Assembly: GCF_009905375.1 (NCBI RefSeq) | Contig: NC_133655.1 | Location: 165,624,967 to 165,688,966, forward strand | Length of the DNA stretch: 64,000 nucleotides | Reading direction: 5' to 3' | Origin: Apium graveolens | Lineage: Eukaryota > Streptophyta > Magnoliopsida > Apiales > Apiaceae | Part shown: piece after piece, positions 48,477-60,801 of the stretch | Position numbering within the stretch: position 1 is the first letter of the stretch | How the letters are laid out: every line of letters begins with the position of its first letter | Made by a program: the position numbers and the translations under genes | Notes under the pieces: generated by a model | Databases searched by the model: none | What the model saw: the letters and a program-made list of their open reading frames with translations, nothing else | What the model was told of the DNA's origin: nothing

Positions 48477-49509
48477 TGTTATTCCTTAACAATCTAAACA
48501 AGAATTCTAGAAGAAAGGGTTGAATGGAATTCTGGCTTTTTTGATTTTAAGAATAGTTCTTCTACAAATAAATAACTGTGTTTGATTTAGCAATGGTGCG
48601 GAATGAAAGTGGTGTAGAAATCAAAACACAAAGTATTTAAATACAAGTACTTAAAAACTTTCTGGTGGATTTAACTTTTCCATCAGAGATATATATATTA
48701 ATAGAGAGCTCTGTGTTACAAAATTGTATACAACTACTTACAAGTTAAACAACAAGTACAGAGAAATTCTTTTCAGATTTTGCCTTATCTATTTCTCTGG
48801 TAAATGCTTACTCACTTGGATACTATTCAACTTGCTACTCTTGATTTATATATCACCAAATTACATGATAAAAAGACAAGTAAATAAGATAAAACATTTC
48901 AAGTCTAATTTCATGCTACTTTATTTATCAATCCAGCATCTTTGAATATCTTGTGTTTAACATAAAAATGGAAATGCTTCTTTGTTCTCTAAACCCTGCA
49001 ATTAGGCTTCCACATTCCATTTGCATACAATCAACGCATGTGACTGTCAAGTCACTATCAACTGCTCTTTTGAATTTGAACATCCGTTGAAGCTTCACTG
49101 AATCGTCCGTTGAAACTGTGGTTGATCATCCGTCGAAACTTTGGCTAATCATCCGTTGAAGCTTTAGTTGATCATCCGTTGAAACTTAATGAAACATCCG
49201 TTGAGACTGTTTTTTTGGCAGTTAACTCCATTTCATTTATGTAAGATTACAAGGTATCTGATATTTATAATTAACCAACCTATCTTGTATATCAATCTAG
49301 TAGTCAACATGACCTATACATTCTATATAATCTATTTCATTAAGCCATTTTGATATGCAGGAATGTGCTACTAAACTTATAGTTACATAAGCTACTCTTT
49401 CAACGGATGTTGAAATGATCATCCGTTGAAAGCTACAATTACAATTAACTAAAACCTACTAAGTGTTTATTCAAGTTATCATCAAGTACACAACATATTC
49501 CTCACAACA
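48477..49509 (-). repeat. Element D 3' LTR (about 1033 bp)
   Basis: Right end CCTCACAACA abuts the polypurine tract; left end TGTTATTCC is where the accessory gene of C stops matching. Length suits a Sirevirus LTR. It holds a six-unit 23-bp periodic array of ATCCGTTGA (49082-49204) and an inverted pair at 49400-49429. The left end could be two bases to either side, because the target duplication partner is outside the window. Confidence 0.78.
49082..49204 (+). repeat. Six-copy 23-bp periodic array of ATCCGTTGA in D LTR
   Basis: Motif starts at 49082, 49105, 49128, 49151, 49174 and 49196: spacing 23, 23, 23, 23, 22. Units vary at single bases (GTCCGTTGA at 49105, ATCCGTCGA at 49128), while the intervening bases vary more. 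Two further copies lie as an inverted pair at 49400-49408 and 49421-49429. Confidence 0.85.
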
Positions 49510-49520
49510 TCCCCCAATTT
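49510..49520 (-). other. Polypurine tract of D
   Basis: Minus-strand AAATTGGGGGA directly before TGTTGTGAGG of the 3' LTR. Confidence 0.8.
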
Positions 49521-49711
49521 ATGTCTACTGGAATTATTGCCAGAAATTAAGAGAAACTTGATGATAACAAAGAACTCTATGAATAAAGAATGAAGTAAAG
49601 TAGAAAAAATTTACAAGTTCTGCAATTTATTGAAAGTTGTCAAAAAGAAAGATTTGTAGAGAGTCTTACAGATCATTTTCAAGGTTCTCCTCTAGACTGA
49701 GCAAATTTAGA

Positions 49712-52700
49712 TCATTTTCTTGATTGCCTTGACTTCTTTCCCAACTTCACATTATTTTCTTTAATTTGATTTTGGAGTTGCCTGTAAATTTCTGATTCAT
49801 CATCATTTGTCTGATCCAGCTTTTCTTGCATCTCCTTGAGAGTTTCATTGCTTGCAATCTTTAGCTGATCTTCCAATGTAAAGAATCTTCTGATTTATTT
49901 CTCATCCTTGAACTCCATTATCCAGAATGGCCTCAAATGCACCCTATTTCCAGTAAAAGGTATTGTCAATACTCTTAGGAGTGCATTTGGCCCTCTCCAG
50001 CTATTCTTTATCTCCTCAATCTTGTTTAGTACAATTTTCTTGGCAACTATATTAAATCCAAATTTTTTCTTGATTAAGGAGAAGACAGTCACCAAAGTTG
50101 AATAGCCTTCATTATGAATTCTGTGAAGGGGCCATGTTATTTATTTTCCACCCTTATACTTGAAGACTAATCTCTCTGGAAGATGCTTGTAGGAATCAAT
50201 AGATCTAACTTCTTTTAGCTCATCCAGATAGAGATTTATGTCTGAAAATTCTTTGATGTCATAGATATAAAGTTGATCTCCCTTGTTGATAGCAGGCTTG
50301 GGTTTGGTCAAATATCTGGATTGAAGTTTAACAGGCTTGACTATTTTGACTACTCTTTCCTTTATTTTTCTTGGTTTAGCAAAGATTGGAATGTTTAGAT
50401 CAGGATGAGGCAAGCTGTCCCAATCTATGGGTTCATTTTTATAAACAACAGGTTCACCATGAAAGGTGATGTTAGGATCAACCTTGAATTCAGCCTCCTT
50501 CAGAGTAGGTAAGGCTGATTGGCTTGAAGTTGTAGATTGGGTTGGCATGTAGTCTTCTTTATCTTCATTAAAGTCTAGCTTCCTCTTTGCATGGAGTTTG
50601 TATATAAACTTCCCTTTTGTCTGATTTGGTTTTTCTTGATTTTCTTCATTCAGAATTTTAATTGTCACAGCAGGAAATGTAACTTTTGTAGTTGCAGGCT
50701 TCTTAGCTAGGTTCTTGGCTTCTAAAGCAGCTTACTTTTGTAGTTGTTTATGCCTCACCTTCTCTTCTTTCTTAGCTTCTGCAAACTGTGGATGTCCAGC
50801 CACCACACAGATTAGTTTACCATTCCTGTAGATTTTAGCAATTTTGTTCTTTGACACTGTGTCTCTGGGATCTTTGGATAAAGAAATAGACCTTGCAAGC
50901 AGCTTCTTTTCATCTGGCCTAGGGGTTTCATAAGATAGGTTCAGTAGATTTTTGTCTGAATTCTTTGGAGATTCCTTTTTGGCTAAAATATCACACTGGC
51001 CTTTGGAGACTTGATTGATAAGGGTTGACCCCTTTCCATATTCCCTAAGCTCATTTCATTAGCTGAAATTTGTCTCAATTGGGAGAAGTGAGAAAAGACC
51101 ATGTCTTGCTTCTCAATTGGACCAAATTTCTTCTTGATGTTTTCACCAAGCTTCCTCCATTGTGAATCTAGCTCTTGCTCAACTGCTGCTACATCAAGTT
51201 GTTTAAATTTGTCATTTGACTCCAGCTTCGCAATTACTATCTTGATCAGATCAATGTTATCCAAGGCTGGTGGCTTAGTGAAAGCAATTGTTGAAACAAT
51301 CACCTTGTTAATTTGTATATCTAGCACTTTCTCCCTCTCATTTGTTGGCTCCCCTTGGCTAACTAGAATAATTGAGTCTTTCTCCCCTTTTTGTTAGCAT
51401 CAAGTTGAGTGGAGGATGAAGTTTGTGCAGCCACCAGTTTCTGAAGAAGTTGAGTTTGTTGGGCTTAATGTAGATGGATTTCAGTAATTGATGTTTCCAG
51501 GGTTTTGAGCCTTTTGTCTAAGAAGTCCACTTTGCTTTCTAGATGAAAGTTTTTCCTAAATTTTTCCGGTGATATATAGCATGGTTGTGTCAGGAAACTT
51601 AGGCTCTAATCTCTCAGTAATATCCTTTTTGACTTGATCAATGTCTCTTTTCAGTGCAGTGACATCCAGATTGTGTTGGATAGATTGGATTTGGTGTAGA
51701 TGAAGAGAGTTGAGATGTGCTTGAAGAACTTTCTTGGTGTTTCCATTTTTAGTAGCTTGAAGATCTGTCTGAGTTTGTTGAATTATGTGAAAGAGAGTGG
51801 ATTTGAAATGGTGCTCATCACATTCTTTGGAAAACACCCAAGATAGAATGTTTATTCTTGAGTTACGGCTAGCTTCTCCCCCTATATCCAGGAATTCTCC
51901 TTCATCATCATATTCATCCCCAAATATATCATCAGAACCACCAGATTGATAATCAACATCATCACCAGCTGTGGGTGTCATGGCTGTGATGACATCCTTG
52001 GCCTTTTGCATAGAAGCAGTAGTGTGCACCAAGTTGAGCATTCTTTTAGCAACCACATTGTCCTGTTTAGCCAAAACTTGATAAGCTGAAATAGGGTGAG
52101 TAAATACCTTAGCTTTATAAGAAACAGAGTCTAAGACAACTTGATACTCTTGCTGAATTAGCTGTTTCTTCTCATCTTCATTGACATCCATTACCTCACT
52201 TACAATGGGCTCTTCCCATTCTTCTATACATGTTTTTCTCTCATTATCTCTTTGTTTTTGCATCAAGGTCTCCCCTTGGCTTCCCACCCTCACAACCTCA
52301 TCTTCCCCTACTAAGGTGGGACTCCACTCACTCCCTTTTTCCAAGACGGAAGAAATAGCTTGCATATTTTCACTCTTTTCCTCTCCTTCTGTCTGAGAGC
52401 AACTCAGCCTCTCACTCTATTCACTCCATGCTCTCAATCATAAAAGTGATTGTACAACCACTAAATCATCTGCACTTGTAACATTTGAAGAAATTTAAAG
52501 GTGTGCAGTGATATTCAACGGATAAGGAACATCCGTCGATGTAGTAGTTGGAAGTGTCAACGGATGACTGCTGTTAAGCACATCCATCGAGATACAATCA
52601 CTAGTCGATGGATGAACAATATCCGTCAAGATAGTAGAAATGATAGAGTTTGGAGTAGAGACTACTGTAGAATCTGTGGTAATTGATTTGAGATTTTGCA

Positions 52701-54272
52701 CAGTATTCTTAGTAAAATCAGAAAGAAATGGCAAGTGAGCCAATAAATCATCTAAGATGCTCACTTGCTGTAGATTTTGGCTTCTCCATGAGAGTTAAAG
52801 ATGGAGAATTAGGAATTGATGAATGGATCATGTCCACATCCAGAGAATTTGTGGGTGAGTTTTCTGTGTGAGATGCCTCTATAACTAAAGATGTTGGTTG
52901 TGACTCCACATTTACAGGAGCCACATCAATATGAATTTGAGAGGGTGTAGTAACTGATTCTTTGACTGCAGTTTGCACAGTGTGTGCACCCTGTCTATCC
53001 CCAAGTATCTTGGATTTCTTCTTTCTCGCATAAGTTTAGGGTGAGCTTGTGTCCATAACCCTTTTGGCCTATGCTCTTGGCTGAGAGCTTTGTTCTATAG
53101 TCACATCCTTTTCGGAGGATGCAACTAGCAATGAGCTTATATCCTTATTAAGCACTACAGTTTGTTGAGAAGCTGTAGTGTGTCTAGGATGGGATGCACT
53201 CACCTCTCCATCCTTATTCTTAGGGCTTATTTGATGTTCACCATGTCCCTCATCAGTCTCGCTTCCCTTGACACTCCCTTCTTGGTTTTTACTGGATTTT
53301 TAAACTAGTTTCTTTTGAGAGAAACTAGAGGGGGCTTTCTTTGACTTGGATTTGGAAACCTTTGGTTTTGTGGCTTGGGTAAGCATCTATTTGGACATTG
53401 TCACAGATGCCATTGCCACGGTTGTTTGCAAATAAATAGGTGGTTGAGAAGTAGTGGGGACAGAAACATTTACCTCACTTACCTGAGGCTGTTCCATGAT
53501 TAGCATGTACACAAGAGCAATATCCTTGTGATGATTTGCCCTATTCAAATCAGCAATAATTCTCCTCTCTTAGACCCAACAATCTAACTTGTTTGTTAAG
53601 TTATTAATTGAAAGATTCTCAGAAACAAAATTAGCTAGCATCATGAAAAATCTAGCATAATAAATATTCTTAGACCTCTTTTTAATATCCCCTAATTTAC
53701 TTCATATCTCATACATGACAGAAGTACTGAAATTGAAATACTGATCACTAAGAAACATATAAAGCATGTGAAAAAGTGAGTAAGATACAACATCAAAATT
53801 GCTAATTTTTCCAGAAAACACTTTGATAAATTAGTCACACAGAAAACTCCATTCTTTTTCTAAGACCCAGTCTCCTAACATCACCTAACTTAGTGGCATC
53901 AAGAGCATAACCCATAGAAACTAGCATATTAATCATATCAGTGTCTATGTGTGGAACAAGTGTGTTATTTTTAGGAAATTTAAAACACTTTTGAATTGCA
54001 TCATAGTTAATACAGTGTTCATTACCTTTGAGAGTAAAGGCAATAGTTTTCTCCTTTGAGTTGAACATTGTTGTAGTCCAAATTTCCTCAATAACTTCAC
54101 AATAGATGGTTGGGGACTCAAGCATGGCATGACTCAATTTGTAGTTCAGTATGAAGTCCATCATCTTGTGATAGTCTTAAGATGCCGAAATTTGCTTGTT
54201 CACCAGAGCCACAAAGTTGTTCTTTTCATAGGCAAACCCAGTTGAGGACATAATTTTGAATACGGGTGCCAT
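49712..54272 (-). pseudogene. Element D Sirevirus accessory gene, very long, broken
   Basis: ATG at 54270-54272; the last recognisable stop is at 49712-49714, so the original gene was about 4.5 kb. It is read in pieces: 53835-54164 (N-terminal conserved part, FTLKG and MMDFIL), 52495-52978, 51556-52365 (269 codons; helical, an acidic stretch of Asp/Glu, then a Gln/His-rich coiled-coil-like end), 50983-51327, 50141-50668 (Pro/Lys-rich, RKIKERVVKIVKP), 49895-50095 (GPNALLRVL), and a coiled-coil tail to 49712. A nonsense codon lies at about 54179. No membrane segment or known domain is recognised. Homologous to the shorter piece of C at 46270-48476. Role unknown. Confidence 0.68.
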
Positions 54273-54374
54273 TGTATGATTGAGATTAGTGGCAGAAAGA
54301 GAGTTTTTGCTTTTGGGAAGAAGAAGTTAGAGAAATTTCCTTGAGAAAGATAAAAGTAAAGAATAGAAATTAGC

Positions 54375-54381
54375 TTTTATA
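54375..54381 (-). promoter_or_regulatory. Putative internal promoter (TATA box) of accessory gene, element D
   Basis: Minus-strand AGTATAAAAGC, 103 nt before the ATG; counterpart of 46158-46164 in C. Confidence 0.5.
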
Positions 54382-54766
54382 CTATCTCAGAAGTAAACTG
54401 TCAAAAAGTAAAAAGTAGAATAAAGTGACCAATCATATTAGCCCAAAATAGCCGTTTAAAAATAAGGAAAACTATCATAATTCTAAGATTATCCGTTGAA
54501 ATATACATACAGGTTATAAGTAAATTCAACGGATAATGCTCAAAATCAACGGCTAATATTGAGTGCAATTCGACGGATAATGATAAAATTTCCCAGAGTA
54601 ATAATTGATACTTCGACGGATGACATATTTCAACGGATATTCATTTTCAATGGATAATGAACATTCGTCGAGATACAAATTCTGACTTAGTCAAAATTTT
54701 ATTTTAGAAAGGAAATATCTACTTTTACTCTGGCTGCATATCAATATGCTTAGAAATCAAAATAGA
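54382..54766 (-). other. Element D spacer between pol and accessory gene
   Basis: No gene. It holds at least six copies or variants of the motif: ATCCGTTGA 54491, TCAACGGAT 54526 and 54630, TCGACGGAT 54570 and 54613, TCAATGGAT 54647. Confidence 0.6.
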
Positions 54767-54982
54767 TTAAGAGTAATTAAGCATACCTAACTCACTTACC
54801 AACCTAGTGAAGGTGGATTCATCAAATGGCTTGATAAAGATGTCTGCAAGTTGTTTCTCACTTGGAAAAAAATAAAGTTCCACAGTACCATTCATAACAT
54901 GCTCTCTAATGAAATGGTACTTAATGTCAATGTGCTTGGTCCTTGAATGATGTACTAGATTTTCAGTGATTGCAATGGCACT
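54767..54982 (-). pseudogene. pol: Element D RNase H, C-terminal piece
   Basis: Encodes AIAITENLVHH to SELGMLNYS and the pol stop at 54767. It is cut at 54982 by the solo LTR; the codons for CDNTS continue on the other side, after the repeated GCACT at 58850-58854. Confidence 0.85.
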
Positions 54983-57900
54983 TGTTACGACCCGCATTTT
55001 ATGTAATATTATTTGTGGATTGGGTATAATATTAAAGTCAAATAAAAATATATTCAATGATTGTACGCTAGTGTGAGTGAAAGTTTCTGCATTATAAATT
55101 TGCTTTGTGTAGTATATGATTTTTTCAAAGCAAGAGTTTATTTAATTTCTTTATTTTTGATTTATAAGGAATATTCTAAGCTTTGGAAAAAATTTCTTTT
55201 AAAAGGTATTTTGTTCACAAATTTTGAAAATGATTTTATAAAGTCTCTAAAAATCCAAGTTATTTTATGGTATAAATTTTATAATTTTTGAACTTGTATT
55301 TTATTTTATAAAAATAAATCATTGTAAATTTTAGTTGTCAAATTTATCAAATTACATAAGAGACCATGCATGCAAATCACCCTTCTATTCTCTCAAAGGG
55401 CAAACAAGACTTTTCCAACCCCACTAACTCATTTGATTATTACCAAATTACTACCTTAGCCTTGCATGCAAAATGGCCTAACTTTAACCAAGGGACATTT
55501 TTGTAAGTTCTCACTTCCACTCATCATTTGTAAACCAAATAGCATAAAACAAAGAAATCAAAGTGGGAGAGGTCATTCTCATTCCACCCTCCAACAAACC
55601 ACAAATTTTCTCTCCTCCCCCTCCCACATTGCTCTCGGCCGAAGGCCAATTCCGCACCCCCTTCCATTTTTCATTTCATTCTTCATCTTTCCAAGTGTAA
55701 ATCTTTTACCTACATTCATCTTATATACTTTCCAAGTATTTTGTGACTTGGAAGTTGAAGTTCCATGGATGCATGTGTAGTTCTTATGTGATCTCCAAAG
55801 AGAAACTCTTGATTCTTGTGAATTCAAGAGCTCTCTATGAGATATATTATGTATATGTGCTAACTAAGTGTTTTATGGAGATATCATGCTTTAAAATCCT
55901 TTGCATGCTACTGAAATTTCATTATATATTTATGTTTAGCCATGCATGTTAGTTTTAAGACATTAAAATGATGATCAACTATGTTTTGCATGCTACTCTT
56001 TTCGAAATCATGTAGTTATGTTTAAAAATCTATAAATTCGAAATATGTGTGCTTAAAATAGATTGTTTCCATGATAAATTTCTTGTTAATACTTAAAAGA
56101 AGTTATATTTCATGATTATTAAGGATGAGTATTAGGTGCAAGTCGATTTTGCAAGCATTTAAAACTTTATGCCTAGCCGAAATCTTGTTATGTGCTTTCC
56201 ATAAGTTGCATGTTATATTTTTGGTTGCATGTTGTTGTTTTTGGGCATGGATGATCTCACCCAAGTTTATTTTGAGAATAAGGGAGTTATTTCAGTAGAT
56301 CACCATGTATAAGTCTTGGTTTAAGTATTGAGTTGTTGTTAGTTGAGTTTGTCAAGTCAAAACCTTGGAAAATGAGAGTTATAGTTTCTGCAGAAAAATC
56401 AGTATAGCACCCTGAGGTTTAGAGTGAGTTTTGACCATGTCATTGGTGTGCAATTTGAGGCCCAAGCTACCAGAAGTTATTATTGGGAGTATATAAAAGG
56501 TTTTAGGAGTTGGTTGGAGGTTTGCATGTCATTTGGTTAGGTGCACAAGTAGAATCACAAAATCTGTCCAGCAGGGGACAGTTTTGTTGTAACTTAGAAA
56601 TAGGGAGATTTGACCATGTCATGGTAGGCCCTCATTAGGCCCAATTGGGCCTTAGTTAGAGGGTATGTCATAGAAGTTTTTACAACCATAGTTCATAGGA
56701 TATGAGCTAGAACCATGTGTCACAAGTTAATTCAAGTCAGGGCATTTTCTGCCCAGAAAAACAGGGGAACCTTGGACTTTTAGCTTAGGCCCAAGAAGGC
56801 CCAAGCCAGACCCTTGAGCCACATCAAGCTTGTGAGATGCCCTTAGGTCAGGAGAGTCTTGTGTAAAAGTTTTGAAGGAAAACTTGTAGTTTAAGAGTGT
56901 CTAATGTACTCAAGAAATCATAGTTGTCATTCTGAAATTTGCACCAGTGAGCACTATCACTTATCACATAGTTTTAGAACACTTAGAAGTGAGTATTAGG
57001 TCGACCACCATAGTTGTAAGATAGTATAAGGTCAGTAGAGCAAAAGGCACAAGTGAGGGTCAATAGGTTTTGGATAATTTAGGAAAGGCACATCGAGTTA
57101 GGAAGTCAAAATTAGAAGACCTTGTCTAGTTTAGCGACCAAGTGACTTAAAGTGGTGAGTCGAGATCATCCAAGCCTAGTGTTGCATTATGGTATATATG
57201 GTGTTAATTGGTGTTAATATATGATATTTGAATATGTGGCTATGTGTGTGCAATTGTAATTTAAAAGTGAATATAAATTAAGTGCATATAGGCCTAAGTG
57301 CCATCCGTGTTTAATTTTGAGTTGTAAATAGGTTAAGTTGGTGAGAATATATTATAATGAGGATTATTATTATTTATGTAGGATCTCGAGACGAGGGAAA
57401 ACTTGCCATAAAAGTCGAGTGAAGCTCCAGTTGCTCTTACCAGTCAGACCAGACCAGCCTATCTCAAGGCAAGTGATTCAACTTGACCTTCGTATTTACT
57501 AAAATCAGTTCATATATATATCGATGCAACTATCCTGAGTCATTTTGATATATTTAAATCAAGTGTATCTTATGTTTATCTTCAAATTATATAGAAATGC
57601 CATGAACCCTCAAGTACTTATTGCAAGTAGATCAAAAGTCATACCATGCTAGTATACCAAAGTAATGGGATGCCATGATAAAATAGAGATTTGTTATAAT
57701 ACTTTATTGATCCTTTTGATTATCATGCTATTGATCCCTGAGAAATCTTGATATTGCACCCTGATGCTTTGATTCAACTCTTGAAATAACCTCGATGGAA
57801 ACTTTATCTTGATACCTAAAAGCCAATCATTTCTTAAATTCATTCATGATTGTTTGATAACCCTATCCTTACCCTAAAGTTTGATACCCTGTTATATCTT

Positions 57901-58849
57901 GAGCTGATGATCACTTTCTTTATATTTTAACACCTCTATCCTATTTGGAACCAGTGATGCTTATCTTCTTGATGTTCTAATACCTATACCTTGTCTACAA
58001 CCATTGCTTTAAGCCTAGTTTGGCATTATTCTTTCATATTATCTAATAGCCTTGCTCAATTTCCTTGCCAAAGTTCTTGTTTATGGAAACCTCTCAATTA
58101 CCCTAATATAGTAAAGTCTAGTGGATCATGGCCCTGAGATTTAGTGTCATATTTCCAGTGTTTCAAGTTAATCTATAATCCCTTGATAAAAATGTTTACA
58201 GTCAAAAGAGATTTTGTCATAAATCGGCATCAGTTTTTAAAATGATTAAAATGTGGATTTTTCAGTCCCAAAGGGGGATAAATATTTTCTTTGAATGGTG
58301 GATCTGGACTGAGACGCGAGTCCTTTCCACACTTATATTAGGCTTAAAAGTTGCCTAGGGATTCCTATTAATGTTTTAGAACCCAGCGAGGTTCGGGATT
58401 ACTTCGCGGCTGATCACCGGCTGTAATCCGTAGCGTCATAAAATGATTTTGATTAAGACATGATTTTAAAATTGTTTTGATGCAAGCAAAATGATGCCAT
58501 CTCACATAGTTTTTATCTCTCGTTACCTTTGGTTATGACTTTCCATTGTCATTCTTAAAAGTATATCTCAATTTATGTTTTGTGTCGTACTGTTAGCACT
58601 TGTTGAGCATTTGGCTCACTTCTTGCTTACCCTGATATTACAGCTAGCAGCTATGGTTAGATTCAAGCAGACTGCCCGTAAGACTTGTGATGCTGATGCT
58701 TATGTTCGAGCGCAGGTAGAATAAGTAATAATAGTTGTGTGAGGACTCGGTATTTGTAATCAGATGTAATAGTTGGTAGTGTTGGGCTGTTCCAAACCCT
58801 AAACTGTAATAGCTATATTTATTTTGCTATTTAAGTTGGGGGTGTGACA
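54983..58849 (+). mobile_element. Solo LTR of the B (Tekay) family in element D
   Basis: TGTTACGACC at 54983 to GGGGGTGTGACA at 58849, 3867 bp. It is flanked by GCACT on both sides (54978-54982, 58850-58854) with no internal region, the signature of recombination between the two LTRs of a full element. It aligns along its length to the LTRs of M, F and B-old with many substitutions and indels, so it is an older copy. TATATAAAAGG at 56490-56500 and the palindrome AGGCCCAATTGGGCCT near 56640 are kept. No gene inside. Confidence 0.93.
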
Positions 58850-58854
58850 GCACT

Positions 58855-60120
58855 TGTGTTATCACAGAAAATAGAAATTTTATTCATCTGTAGACCATAG
58901 TCCAACAATTGATTTTTCATCCATAAAATCTGTGCACAACTGCCAGCAGCAATATATTCAGCTTCAGCTGTAGAAGTAGAAACTGAATTTTGCTTCTTAC
59001 TTAACCAAGATAATAACTTATTTCCTAGAAACTGGCAGATTCATGTTGTACTTTTTCTATCAATTTTACAAGCTGCATAATCTGCATCTGATTAACCAGT
59101 TAGATCAAAGCCAAAATCTCTATGATACCAAATGTCAAGTTTTGGTGTTCCTTTGAGATATCTATAAAATCTCTTAATAGCTACTAGGATCAGCTTGAAA
59201 TCTAACATAAAGACATGTAGCAAACATTATATCTGGTCTACTGGATATTAAATATAAAAGTGAGCCAACCATGCCTCTATAGCTTGAAATATCCATAGAC
59301 TTTTCAGTAGTGTTTAATTCAAGTTTAGTTGCAGTGGTCATTGGAGTTTTTGCAGATGTGCAATCCATGAAGTCAAACTTCTTTAAAAGATCATAAATAT
59401 ATTTGGTTTGACTAATGAATATTCCATCACTAACTTGCTTAACTTGTAAACCAAGAAAGTAAGTTAGTTCTCCCATCATGCTCATTTCATATTTACTTTG
59501 CATCAATTTGGCAAACTTTTTGCAAAGTTTTTCATCTATAGAGCCAAATATAATATCATCTACATAAATTTGAACAAGTATACTAGAGCCATTAATATTT
59601 CTAGAGAATAAGGTTTTGTCAACAGTACCTCTAGTGAAGTGATTTTCTAAGAATTTTTTTGACAAAGTATCATACCAGGCTCTAGGTGCTTGTTTCAATC
59701 CATAAAGTGCTTTCAAAAGATAGTAGACATATTCGAGAAAATTTGGTTCTTCAAAACCAGGTGACTGACTGTCATAAACTTCCTCCTCCAAATCCCCATT
59801 TAGAAAAGCACTTTTGACATCCATTTGATAGACCTTGAAATTGGCATGGGCTGCATAGGCTAGGAAAATTCTGATGGCTTTAAGTCTTGCAACAAGAGCA
59901 AAGGTTTCATCAAAAGCAATCCTTTCTCATTGATAATAGCCCTTAGCAACCAATCTTGCTTTTTTCCTGACTACTATGCCATTTTCATCCATCTTGTTTC
60001 TGAATACCCACTTGGTGTCAATAGAGTTCTTTCCTTTAGGCTTAGGTACCAGCTTTCAGAGTTTGTTTCTTTCAAATTGGTTTAGCTCTTCCTGCATTGC
60101 TAAAACCCAATCAGGATCCA
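58855..60120 (-). pseudogene. pol: Element D reverse transcriptase and RNase H, N-terminal part
   Basis: The best frame, 59174-59824, encodes [27 protein letters not shown] and the catalytic YVDDIIFGS, then [11 protein letters not shown] and [11 protein letters not shown]: the copia RT order. It ends in a frameshift near 59180, after FQADPS. Upstream, the KARLVAKGYYQ region contains a TGA near 59932. RNase H continues to 58855, ending at the solo LTR. The polymerase active site itself is intact. Confidence 0.85.
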
Positions 60121-60354
60121 ATAAAGCTTTTTCTACCTTTTTAGGTTCTTCCTGAGATAGAAAGCTGCTATATAGACATTCCTATTGAGTTACTTTTCTT
60201 GTTTGCACTCTTGAGGATGCATCACCAATAATCAATTCAAATGGGTGATCTTTAGTCTATCTTCTCTGTTGAGGTAGATTAGCTCTAGATGAAGACATCT
60301 CATTATTTTCTTGATGTTTGACAAAGTTTTGATTTTCAGAAACTCCCCCTGAGT

Positions 60355-60801
60355 TTAATGATCTTTGACTAAAAATTGGAGTTCTTTCTGTTGTGATTTA
60401 ACTTGACTTTCAACTCCCATTGATGGAACAACGGACGTTGCTCTTTTCCTTTCAACGGATGATGCAAATTGTCTTTCAACGGATGATGCACTTGGTCTTT
60501 CGACGGATGTTGAATTGTGTGCTTCATTAGTTGTAGATTTTTCTGCATTGTCCTTAGACATTGGTTCTTGATCACTTATATCATCACTATCATCACTAAT
60601 CATCTCAACATTATTAAATTTGAGGCTTTCATGGAAATCTCCATCTTCCAGTCCTTCAATCTTTTTATCATTAAACACAACATGAATAGATTCCATAACA
60701 ATGTTGGTTCTGAGGTTGTAAACTCTGTATGCTTTTTTCAACTGCATATCCAACAAAGATTCCTTCATCATCTTTGGCATCAAACTTTCCATGTTGATCA
60801 A
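60355..60801 (-). pseudogene. Element D integrase-RT linker with 24-nt repeats
   Basis: Acidic stretch then repeated Ser-Val-Glu-Arg groups. The motif TCAACGGAT is at 60452 and 60476, and TCGACGGAT at 60500, exactly 24 nt apart, so each copy falls in the same codon phase. The upper end of this frame overlaps the end of integrase (about 60671-60801) in another frame, reflecting a frameshift near 60735. Confidence 0.65.

Noticed and set aside
49082..49204. CRISPR-like array of regular repeats
   Set aside because: Repeat core is only 9 bp, spacers are not unique DNA of fixed size, and it lies in a plant LTR with no cas genes.
54767..55057. Open frame of 96 codons as a gene
   Set aside because: Same kind of chimera: solo LTR end read into the RNase H of D.
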